34,277 nucleotides of DNA from an uncultured Lachnospiraceae bacterium (GTDB lineage Bacteria > Bacillota > Clostridia > Lachnospirales > Lachnospiraceae). Positions 7,958 to 14,356 of the stretch are shown one piece after another (within the stretch, counting starts at the first letter, position 1; each line of letters begins with the position of its first letter). The translations under genes were made by a program, and so were the position numbers. The stretch is from assembly GCA_947382355.1 (NCBI GenBank), contig CANCYR010000034.1:1-34277 (forward strand), given 5' to 3'. Under the pieces are notes generated by a model that saw only the letters and a program-made list of their open reading frames with translations, had not been told where the DNA came from and ran no database searches.

Positions 7958-8080
7958 TTACTTTTTCTTTTCCCAGTTAACTATGGTAGTTTTTCTCACG
8001 TGCATTTCTCTAGCCACGCCCTCTTGCTTTAGTCCTGCATTAACTCTAGCTGCTGCAAGGGTTATTTGTATTAAACTTAT
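7958..8080 (-). pseudogene. remnant of a phage-type HTH protein with a lost start codon
   Basis: On the minus strand this reads as a 40-residue helix-turn-helix fragment containing ITLAAARVNAGLKQEGVARE and then TTIVNWEKKK before a stop. It matches the beginning of small phage or ICE regulators of the XRE type that start MxxITLKAARVNAGLTQEEVA. In place of the start codon there is ATA (8078-8080), preceded by a ribosome-binding-like AAGAAGGTGAT, and the protein stops right after the recognition helix. Both suggest decay. It is divergent from the repressor gene at 8222, with palindromic operators between, as in a lysogeny switch. Confidence 0.55.
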
Positions 8081-8113
8081 TTTATCACCTTCTTTCTGTT
8101 TGAGTGCATTGTA

Positions 8114-8147
8114 TTATCACTTTAAGTGTGTGTCATTACTTAAAGTA
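8114..8147. promoter_or_regulatory. two palindromic operator-like sites between divergent regulators
   Basis: CACTTTAAGTG (8118-8128) and TACTTAAAGTA (8137-8147) are both 5+1+5 palindromes sharing ACTT-AAGT half-sites, with centres 19 bp apart, close to two helical turns. They lie between the HTH remnant (minus) and the frameshifted repressor (plus), exactly where a cI/Cro-type operator pair is expected. A 15-mer covering the first site is repeated at 5683-5697. Binding by the repressor encoded at 8222 is inferred. Confidence 0.5.
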
Positions 8148-8221
8148 AAATATTTTTTATTTTAATATTAAAAAACCTCACCTATAGCGTAGTATTGTTT
8201 TATTGATTGGAGGAATAGAGA

Positions 8222-8597
8222 ATGTTAGAAAAAGAATTTAATGAAATCTTTTCAAAACGTCTACGTTATTATTTAGAAAAAAATGAAATTACACAAGCTG
8301 AACTAGCTAAAAGTTTAAATGTGGGAACAACATCAGTATATAACTGGGGCAATGCTGTAAAAACACCAAGAATGGACAAAGTAGATGCTATGTGCAAGAT
8401 ATTTGGTGAGGAGGGATTTGATGGAAGATGATTCAGAGCAACCGTCTTATTATTTGGACGAAAATTCCAGAGACACAGCCCAATTCCTCTTTGAAAATCC
8501 AAACTATAAAGTGCTTTTTGACGCAAGCAGAAAAATAAAACCTGAAGATATTGGATTTGTTAAGGAATTATTGGATAGATTTGCCAAAGAAGATTAG
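8222..8597 (+). pseudogene. phage-type XRE repressor gene split by a frameshift
   Basis: The first frame (8222-8431) encodes an N-terminal HTH domain: RLRYYLEKNEITQAELAKSL, then TTSVYNWGNAVKTPRMDKVD, ending in a premature TGA after GEEGFDGR. The +1 frame continues with RRDLMEDDSEQPSYYLDE and then DASRKIKPEDIGFVKELLDR to a stop at 8595-8597, which is the usual tail of this repressor family. Restoring two bases near 8408-8411 (GGTG-GTG-AGG) would give a continuous FGVRRDLMED. So the gene is a broken cI-like repressor of about 124 residues, or the site is a sequencing error. GGAGG precedes the start. An ImmA-like peptidase gene follows after 10 nt, the standard ICE/prophage pairing. Confidence 0.75.
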
Positions 8598-8607
8598 AGG
8601 ATTACAT

Positions 8608-8829
8608 ATGAACACTATAAATATACAGTACTATGACTTGCCCTGCTCCATCAGGTCCTTTGTTTCTAATAGTGATATGACATATACCATAGTCTTAAAC
8701 TCGAGAATGGCTTATGAAATACAATTATTAGCTTATCAACATGAGTTAGTCCATATCGAGAATGGGGATTATGAGAAAAAATGCAGCGCTGATGTTATAG
8801 AAATGAATACACATAAAATACTTTCTTAA
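8608..8829 (+). CDS. small ImmA/IrrE-type HExxH metallopeptidase
   Basis: A 73-residue protein with the zinc-binding motif HELVH (44-48 approximately) followed by IENGDY and a downstream Glu (ADVIEMNTHK) that suits the third ligand. This matches the minimal core of the ImmA/IrrE family, metallopeptidases that cleave a cognate XRE repressor to induce a mobile element. It is much shorter than the usual 120-170 residues, though similar mini versions occur beside XRE repressors in clostridia. AGAGG sits 7 nt before the ATG. The adjacent repressor is frameshifted, so the pair is probably no longer a working switch. Confidence 0.7.
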   Translation: MNTINIQYYDLPCSIRSFVSNSDMTYTIVLNSRMAYEIQLLAYQHELVHIENGDYEKKCSADVIEMNTHKILS

Positions 8830-9063
8830 AAATTACTATTTTTATTGGTGGAATCAGTCTTCTATCCCTTAATTCCAAAAAAGCCAATAAAAATCATTGG
8901 GAAAGTCATAGAATTAAGAGGAAAGCTGAAATTTTAATATATTTCATATTATTCAATTTTTATAAAGTAAACCTAGTAATACATCGAAAAGTACATTACA
9001 TATTGTTTTTTCTTGTATAAAATGATAAAATTTTACAAATAATAAAAGAAAGAGGATTATTTT

Positions 9064-10245
9064 ATGAAAGAAAAAAATTCTAAAACAGGTGGCGGATGCC
9101 TAATAACATGTTTGAAAATAATAGGATTCTTTTTACTATTTTCACTAATATTGGTTTTCGGATGGGTTGCCGGCATTATTTGGCTTCTCTTTTTCAGAAA
9201 GAAAATGGATTCTGAACCAAAGAAGCAAATGAAATACACAATAGCCATTTCCGCTGTCTCTATTATTTCTTTTGTTATTTTTATTGTTTATGTGGTATTT
9301 GCTCCACCAACACCAACAAAGTTAGAACTTGTATCTGATTGCAAAGAAAACTTAGACATAGAAACTGATTATGTCATCAATGTAAATTATGAACCTGAAG
9401 ATGCTTCTTTGAGATTGGTTACATATGAAATAGATAACCCTCTTTTAGCTACAATAACACCAAGCGAAGATGATCCCACACAACTTACATTACACACGAA
9501 GCAAGAAGGTACAGTTAATATTGTTGCAAAATATTCAGACATAGAAAGCAATACTTTAACTTTTAATATTATCGACCCAGAACGTGTTACTAAAGAGAAA
9601 GAAAATGCCATTCAGGAAGATGATGACTCAAAGTATCCCGATAGCATAAATGGAATTGATATCATGTTTGATGAAAATGTACGAAATGATGTCACAGGAC
9701 GTTGGAGACTTGCAAGAGTTGCTACCACTACTTCAACAGAAGAATATGCCTTTGATTACTATAAAACATTTTTCAAAGATGACGATGAGGTTCATGTAAT
9801 TGTTAATTTTACTCTTAATACAACAGCAATCCTAAACGTATTTGGGGATACCATTTCTTTGGACATTCATGAGTATGTAGATAAAGAAGAGCATGATGCT
9901 TCTGCTCTTGGAGGTGGACTGTTGCTCGCTTCATATGGAATAAATAAGGAAACTGGGGCAATTGAAGAATTAGTAGGCGAAGATACTGAGCAGGAAGACG
10001 AAGAAATTTCACAACCTGAAAGCACCAATGAACAACCATCTGATGTTCAAGAGCCATCAGATACAACCAGCCAACCTGCAGAACCTTCCACAGAAGAAAC
10101 TAATACAACTCAAATGGTTTGGATTGATGATACTGGTAAAAAGTATCATTCAAAGTCCACCTGCAGCAATATGAGCGACCCATACCAGATAGAAATATCT
10201 GCAGCCGAGAACAGGGGCTACGGACCATGCAAAAAATGTTACTAA
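9064..10245 (+). CDS. membrane protein with bacterial Ig-like domain and C-terminal Cys motif
   Basis: A 393-residue protein. Two membrane helices (13-42 and 58-80) are followed by a domain at about 85-172 with the strand pattern of a bacterial Ig-like (Big_2) fold (ITPSEDDPTQLTLHTKQEGT, then VNIVAKYSD). A further alpha/beta region at 190-300 is followed by a Pro/Glu/Ser/Thr-rich linker. The last 40 residues contain YHSKSTCSNM and ENRGYGPCKKCY, a pattern seen at the end of many Firmicute surface or mobile-element proteins and possibly metal binding (CxxC plus an upstream Cys/His). Codon use is AT-rich like the rest of the element. No function is assigned; an element-encoded envelope protein is the best guess. 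Confidence 0.65.
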   Translation: MKEKNSKTGGGCLITCLKIIGFFLLFSLILVFGWVAGIIWLLFFRKKMDSEPKKQMKYTIAISAVSIISFVIFIVYVVFAPPTPTKLELVSDCKENLDIETDYVINVNYEPEDASLRLVTYEIDNPLLATITPSEDDPTQLTLHTKQEGTVNIVAKYSDIESNTLTFNIIDPERVTKEKENAIQEDDDSKYPDSINGIDIMFDENVRNDVTGRWRLARVATTTSTEEYAFDYYKTFFKDDDEVHVIVNFTLNTTAILNVFGDTISLDIHEYVDKEEHDASALGGGLLLASYGINKETGAIEELVGEDTEQEDEEISQPESTNEQPSDVQEPSDTTSQPAEPSTEETNTTQMVWIDDTGKKYHSKSTCSNMSDPYQIEISAAENRGYGPCKKCY

Positions 10246-10291
10246 ATCACTGTAAAATGTAGATTTCTAATTATACAATTGCGATATCGCA

Positions 10292-10342
10292 AAAACTGCC
10301 CCAGTGCTACCAACACCAGAGCAGCAATCCGGATATACCAAG
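10292..10342. repeat. 51-nt direct repeat, copy 1
   Basis: This stretch matches 11482-11532 at 49 of 51 positions (differences at 10297 and 10323). It is preceded by a perfect 14-bp palindrome TTGCGATATCGCAA (10279-10292). One forward frame reads KTAPVLPTPEQQSGYTK in this copy and continues to a stop at 10376-10378. The two copies bracket the antirepressor fragment and the rhuM gene, so they may mark a duplication or recombination junction within the element. Confidence 0.75.
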
Positions 10343-10410
10343 TATGTTTCAACTGTCCTAAATAAGTATTTGACATAATATACCAATACAAAAAATAGGG
10401 AAATGAAACC

Positions 10411-10515
10411 GTGATAATTTGTCACAGTTTAAAAATGCCAGCCAAAAACGGAAAAATGCGTACAACGGATGTTGCTACTACTAATCAACTATTGCGGATT
10501 GTTCAATCCCTTCCT
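10411..10515 (+). pseudogene. internal fragment of a BRO/DinD-type phage antirepressor
   Basis: The frame starting at 10411 reads CHSLKMPAKNGKMRTTDVAT followed by TNQLLRIVQSLP, which matches the middle of the Bro-N domain (family pattern RLKLxAxDGKMRxTDxxxTxxxxRIIQSIPSPKAEPFK). The homology breaks off exactly at the IQSIP position and runs into the rhuM leader. No upstream start domain is present. It is therefore a small remnant, left after rearrangement of the element. Confidence 0.5.
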
Positions 10516-10537
10516 TATAAACCTGAAAGGAGAAAAG

Positions 10538-11590
10538 ATGGATTTCGAAAAAGAATTAGAAGCTTTCCGGAGAAGAGTTTTACATTTAGATGAGGATGCT
10601 CATAATGATTTGTCAGAAGTTAATGAAGAAAATGTTACACTCCCGCAGCAAGAGGGAGAAATTTTATTATATCAAACGGACGATACGAATGTATCCATTT
10701 CCGTATATTTTTACGACGAAACATTTTGGGTGACCCAAAAAGCCATGGCTCATCTTTTTAATACCACTGTTGCTAATATAAATATTCATATAAAAAACAT
10801 ATATGATGAAATGGAACTGGATTCAGCTTCAACTATTAAAGATTTCTTAATAGTTCAAACTGAAGGAACAAGACATGTGAAACGTTCTGTTCAACACTAT
10901 AATTTAGATATGATAATTGCTGTTGGATATCGAGTTAATTCTAAACGTGCAACTCAATTTAGGCAATGGTCTACCAATACTTTAAAAGAATACATTATCA
11001 AAGGATTTGTCATAAATGATGATATGTTAAAAAATGGAAAACCCTTTGGCAAAGACTATTTTGATGAATTACTGGAACGCATCAAAGAAATTCGGGCTAG
11101 TGAACGGAGATTTTACCAAAAAATTACTGATATTTATTCCCAATGTAGTTATGACTATGATAAGGATAGTGAAATAACACGTTCATTTTTCAAAACAGTA
11201 CAAAATAAATTACTCTTTGCCGTCACTCAAAAGACAGCACCTGAAATTATCAATTCCCGAGCAAATAGTGATAAAGAGCATATGGGACTTACCTCATGGA
11301 AAAATGCACCTAATGGAAAAATATTGAAATCAGATATTACCGTTTCAAAAAATTATCTCACACAAAAGGAAATATCTGATTTGAACGATATTGTAACCAT
11401 GTATTTAGACTATGCTGAAAATCAAGCTAAAAGAAATAAGCTCATGTCAATGAAAGACTGGGTGAATAAACTTGATGTAATAAAACCGCCCCAGTGCTAC
11501 CAACACCAGAGCGGCAATCCGGATATACCAAGAATGATACACCCATCCAATAAACTTATTGTATCATTCTCCCGGTATATTTACAAGTAG
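10538..11590 (+). CDS. rhuM: RhuM family protein, C-terminally truncated
   Basis: A 350-residue RhuM (virulence RhuM) family protein. Characteristic stretches are FWVTQKAMAHLFNTTVANIN, the HYNLDMIIAVGYRVNSKRAT core with the adjoining QFRQWSTNTLKEYIIKGF, and YAENQAKRNKLMSMKDWVNK near the end. Intact members continue with about 35-50 residues including a FLxFNDREILTNAGK-type segment. Here the frame switches after KLDVI into the 51-nt repeat (KPPQCYQHQSGNPDIPR) and then unrelated sequence, so the native C-terminus is lost. AAAGGAG is 7 nt before the ATG at 10538. RhuM genes travel on pathogenicity islands and integrative elements; the biochemical role is unknown. Confidence 0.82.
   Translation: MDFEKELEAFRRRVLHLDEDAHNDLSEVNEENVTLPQQEGEILLYQTDDTNVSISVYFYDETFWVTQKAMAHLFNTTVANINIHIKNIYDEMELDSASTIKDFLIVQTEGTRHVKRSVQHYNLDMIIAVGYRVNSKRATQFRQWSTNTLKEYIIKGFVINDDMLKNGKPFGKDYFDELLERIKEIRASERRFYQKITDIYSQCSYDYDKDSEITRSFFKTVQNKLLFAVTQKTAPEIINSRANSDKEHMGLTSWKNAPNGKILKSDITVSKNYLTQKEISDLNDIVTMYLDYAENQAKRNKLMSMKDWVNKLDVIKPPQCYQHQSGNPDIPRMIHPSNKLIVSFSRYIYK
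11482..11532. repeat. 51-nt direct repeat, copy 2, at the rhuM 3' end
   Basis: Second copy of the repeat at 10292-10342 (two mismatches). In one frame it reads KTAPVLPTPERQSGYTK and continues NDTPIQ to a TAA, like the end of a different small gene. The rhuM frame reads straight through it, which creates the chimeric C-terminus. It is followed by the upstream region of the integrase fragment. Confidence 0.75.
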
Positions 11591-11648
11591 CGGGTATTTT
11601 TATACCCATTTCTTACTAAGCATTCTTACAAAGGAAAGGTGGCGTGAT

Positions 11649-11789
11649 ATGAAAAATGCTAACGGATACGGAACCGTAAAAAAACTATCAGGCAAAAGGC
11701 GAAATCCCTATGCTGTCCTGATTACAACCGGCTACAAAATAGTAGATTTGTTACTTATTTGTTCCTTACCGTCCAAAAAAACGGTATAA
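11649..11789 (+). pseudogene. 5' fragment of a tyrosine-type integrase gene
   Basis: After AAAGGAAAGG the ATG at 11649 opens MKNANGYGTVKKLSGKRRNP followed by YAVLITTGYK, the typical arm-binding N-terminus (NGYG...SGKRR.PYAV) of site-specific recombinases of clostridial phages and ICEs. The resemblance stops after about residue 28, and the frame ends 18 residues later with no catalytic domain. No R-H-R-Y catalytic residues exist in the window, so the integrase is deleted and the element cannot mobilise itself. Confidence 0.65.
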
Positions 11790-12117
11790 TCTTACATTTT
11801 TATATCAAATTCCCGTTCCATGGAAATTTTACATAAATTCCAAAAAGCCCAGCTTTCAAGCCATTTCCCGCCCCAAACAGAGAACGGCGCCCCGAAGGGC
11901 GCCGCCTCAAAATTAAAAGGAAAATAATATGAAACATATTATATGCTTATAATATACAAGTGATTTGTGTTTTATTGTTGTTCATATTGTGTTTTTTATG
12001 TGAATTATTCTGTTTTATAACAATTCACCCCATAACCTATCCACACAGCATTCAAAACCGGCTGCGGGCAGAAAGTGAGAAGCAGAATCATTATCTGTTT
12101 CCATGCCAGAAAACACT
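11790..12117. other. non-coding junction between the decayed element and the chromosomal cluster
   Basis: About 330 nt with no convincing gene. The one clear structure is the GC-rich hairpin CGGCGCCC/GGGCGCCG at 11885-11904; read on the minus strand its loop is the stable UUCG tetraloop. It could mark the 3' end of the truA/vanZ-side transcript, although the U-tract is poor (TTCTCTGTTT). The region from 11905 is AT-rich and featureless. Confidence 0.4.
11885..11904 (-). terminator. UUCG-capped GC-rich hairpin, possible terminator
   Basis: An 8-bp perfect stem (CGGCGCCC with GGGCGCCG) and a four-base loop. On the minus strand the loop is TTCG, which makes an exceptionally stable tetraloop, and it is followed by TTCTCTGTTT. 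It is 213 nt past the vanZ-like stop, so the assignment to that gene is tentative. Confidence 0.4.
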
Positions 12118-12588
12118 TTATTTCCTGTTCTTCCTGACCGGAATCAGCCATCTGCATATCCGGTAAAAAATATAGCCCAGCACTGCGCCAAAACAGTTAA
12201 GCAATACATCATCCACATCAAACTCCCCAAAATGGGATATTAACTGAAACAGCTCAATGCAAAGCGAAAGCCAGAAAGCATGTAAGAGCACATACCAGCT
12301 CTTTCCCATTTTCGGAAAAATGGCAGGAAGAAATACGCCAAAGGGGGCAAATGCCAGAATATTTCCAAAAAGATTATCAAATCCATTAATTTCATGATAA
12401 TACCTTATGTACATCTTTATTGTTTTAAAGGGTACAAGATTAGCTGTGTATACTCCCCTCCTTACCATATCCACATCCCATTCGTCCATAATTCCCCGAA
12501 GTATGGGAACGGGATATTTAAAAATAATCAGTCTGACCAACAGCAGGATATAACCTATAAATCCAATTATTAACACCTTTCTTTTCAT
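12118..12588 (-). CDS. VanZ family membrane protein
   Basis: A 156-residue membrane protein with the VanZ-like signature: an N-terminal helix, NLVPFKTIKMYI, the FDNLFGNILAFAPFGVFLPA block, a central helix containing CIELFQL, and FDVDDVLLNCFGAVLGYI near the end. VanZ of Tn1546 gives low-level teicoplanin resistance; chromosomal homologs are common in clostridia and mostly uncharacterised, so a cell-envelope role is the safe statement. The start at 12588 (MKRKVLI) has GAGG 7 nt upstream and is preferred over a TTG at 12600. It follows truA by 33 nt and is the last gene of the long minus-strand cluster. Confidence 0.82.
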   Translation of the reverse strand: MKRKVLIIGFIGYILLLVRLIIFKYPVPILRGIMDEWDVDMVRRGVYTANLVPFKTIKMYIRYYHEINGFDNLFGNILAFAPFGVFLPAIFPKMGKSWYVLLHAFWLSLCIELFQLISHFGEFDVDDVLLNCFGAVLGYIFYRICRWLIPVRKNRK

Positions 12589-12621
12589 GGTATACCTCAA
12601 TGACTTCTTTCTTACTTCCGG

Positions 12622-13368
12622 TTACTTATCATCATATTCCACACGAACCAGTGTCAGACCACATCCGGGCACCAGCTCTCCTGCATTTTCACGTTTTCCC
12701 ATATTAAAAATCTTAAGTATATCTTCCGGTTCTCTTTTTCCTGTGCCTATTTCTAAAAGCGTACCTGTCATAATCCTGACCATGTGATACAAAAATCCGT
12801 TCCCCTCATATAAAAACCGGATTTCTCCGTCTTTTTCCGTTATCTCTATACAGTCTATTCTTCTAACCGTGCTCTTTTTCATTTTCTTTTTTGTACTAAA
12901 AGCCTGAAAATCATGGGTCCCTTCCAGATATTTTGCTGCCCTTTTCATTGCCTCCAGATTCAGCTTTTGCAAAAAAGGGTACACATACCTCCTTTGAAAA
13001 ACATCCCGTATCTCCGTATTCCTTACGCGGTACAAATATATCTTCCTTTTGGCATTCAAGCGGCTGTGAAACCGTTCTGACACTTCCGTCATTGATGTAA
13101 CTGCAATATCTTCCGGAAGATAATAGTTTACATAATCCATCAGTTCCTTTTGTGACATATCAGTCATTAAATGTACATTTGCTACCTGCCCCAAAGCATG
13201 GACACCTGCATCTGTTCTTCCGGAGCCTGTCACTTCCACCTTCCGGCCTTCCATTTTAGAAAAAATCCGCTCCAGTTTTCCCTGTATGGTATGACTTGTA
13301 GTCTCCTGCCTCTGCCACCCTTTATATCTTGTCCCCTCATATTGGACAATCATTTTATAATTTTTCAA
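12622..13368 (-). CDS. truA: tRNA pseudouridine synthase A
   Basis: A 248-residue TruA that converts uridine to pseudouridine at positions 38-40 of the tRNA anticodon arm. The catalytic motif GSGRTDAGVHALGQV is at 48-62 with Asp53 as the nucleophile. Later family motifs include YLYRVRN, the TH(D)FQAFS block and FLYHMVRIMTGTLLEIG near the C-terminus. Length is normal. It appears to start at a TTG (13368) that overlaps the TGA of the dehydrogenase gene, with GGGAGAT 6 nt upstream; starting at the next ATG (13353) would remove MKNYK, usually conserved in related proteins. The overlap indicates translational coupling. Confidence 0.93.
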   Translation of the reverse strand: MKNYKMIVQYEGTRYKGWQRQETTSHTIQGKLERIFSKMEGRKVEVTGSGRTDAGVHALGQVANVHLMTDMSQKELMDYVNYYLPEDIAVTSMTEVSERFHSRLNAKRKIYLYRVRNTEIRDVFQRRYVYPFLQKLNLEAMKRAAKYLEGTHDFQAFSTKKKMKKSTVRRIDCIEITEKDGEIRFLYEGNGFLYHMVRIMTGTLLEIGTGKREPEDILKIFNMGKRENAGELVPGCGLTLVRVEYDDK

Positions 13369-14351
13369 GATGTTATCTCCCAGGGATTTTCCTTACCCTC
13401 CATAAAACATTTACAGCTCTTTAAAGAATCCTCCACAACAGTCCTTACACAGTTATCCGTATAAAATGCCATGTGATGGGTAACCGTAACATTCGGAAAA
13501 CTTCTAAGCAGGGAAAGCTCCCTATTAGTCAGCACATCCGACTTCCGGTCATAATAATAAAGCCCGAATTCATCCTCTACCACATCAAGCCCTGCCGCCC
13601 CCACTCTTTTCTCTTCGATTGCCCGTATCAGGGCTTCCGACTCAATCAGGGCGCCTCTGGCAGTATTAATCAAGACCACTCCCGGCTTCATTTTCATAAT
13701 GGTTTCCTGATTAATCATATGGAAGCTGCTTTCCGTCAATGGAGTATGAAGGGAAATCACATCTGCTTCCTTCCAGATTTCCTCCAAAGGAACATACTCT
13801 GCTTTCCCCTTAACGGAATCCGACGGATACAAATCATATGCCAGCAGCCTGCAGCCAAAACCGGAAAGATTTTGAATCACTGTCCTTCCAATCCGCCCGG
13901 TGCCGATAATACCTACCGTCAGATCCTTCAGCTCCCTTCCAAGATTTCCTGCAAGAGTATAGTCCTGAATATTTGTGCGCTCAATAATTCTTTTCGCCTT
14001 CCGGATGCTCATAAGAATCAGCATAACCGTATAATCTGCCACCCCATTTGGACCATAGGGGGCATTTCCTACCGTTATCCCATATTCCCTGCATGCCTTA
14101 ACATCTATATGGTCATATCCTATTGTCCTTGTAATCAAATACTCTGCCCCATTCTCCCGAAAGGCTTTTGCAAGATTTCTGTCAATTTTTGTAGTAAGAA
14201 TATCCACACACTGACTTCCCTTTACCAGATCCGCATTTTCCAAAGACGGTGCTTCCCTGCACAGCACCAAATCCAGTCCCAGTCCTTTTCCATATTCTAA
14301 AAACAGTTCCTTTTCATCAAAATCCCTGCAACTAAATACAGTTACCTGCAT
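13365..14351 (-). CDS. D-2-hydroxyacid dehydrogenase, D-lactate dehydrogenase type
   Basis: A 328-residue NAD-dependent dehydrogenase of the D-isomer 2-hydroxyacid family, close in layout to D-lactate dehydrogenases and VanH. The Rossmann motif GIIGTGRIG is at 147-155. Catalytic residues map to Arg232 (NTARG), Glu261 and His293 (THHMAFYT). The segment TRTIGYDHID (75-84) is typical of the D-LDH/VanH group. It probably reduces pyruvate or a related 2-keto acid. The ATG at 14351 has GGGAGG with 8-nt spacing; a GTG at 14360 is less likely. Its place between a permease and truA in a proteostasis cluster is unexpected, and the VanZ-like gene two positions downstream makes a vancomycin-type association tempting, but no ligase gene is present. 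Confidence 0.88.
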   Translation of the reverse strand: MQVTVFSCRDFDEKELFLEYGKGLGLDLVLCREAPSLENADLVKGSQCVDILTTKIDRNLAKAFRENGAEYLITRTIGYDHIDVKACREYGITVGNAPYGPNGVADYTVMLILMSIRKAKRIIERTNIQDYTLAGNLGRELKDLTVGIIGTGRIGRTVIQNLSGFGCRLLAYDLYPSDSVKGKAEYVPLEEIWKEADVISLHTPLTESSFHMINQETIMKMKPGVVLINTARGALIESEALIRAIEEKRVGAAGLDVVEDEFGLYYYDRKSDVLTNRELSLLRSFPNVTVTHHMAFYTDNCVRTVVEDSLKSCKCFMEGKENPWEITS

Positions 14352-14356
14352 CCTGC

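Noticed and set aside
10469-10537. Upstream start for RhuM at 10469
   Set aside because: The ATG at 10538 has a good AAAGGAG site and matches where family similarity begins; the extension overlaps the antirepressor fragment in another frame.
13473-14300. A 275-codon open frame on the plus strand opposite the dehydrogenase gene
   Set aside because: It is fully antisense to a gene with clear catalytic motifs, has no ribosome binding site, and its residue composition (His/Ile/Cys/Pro rich) is that of a shadow frame.
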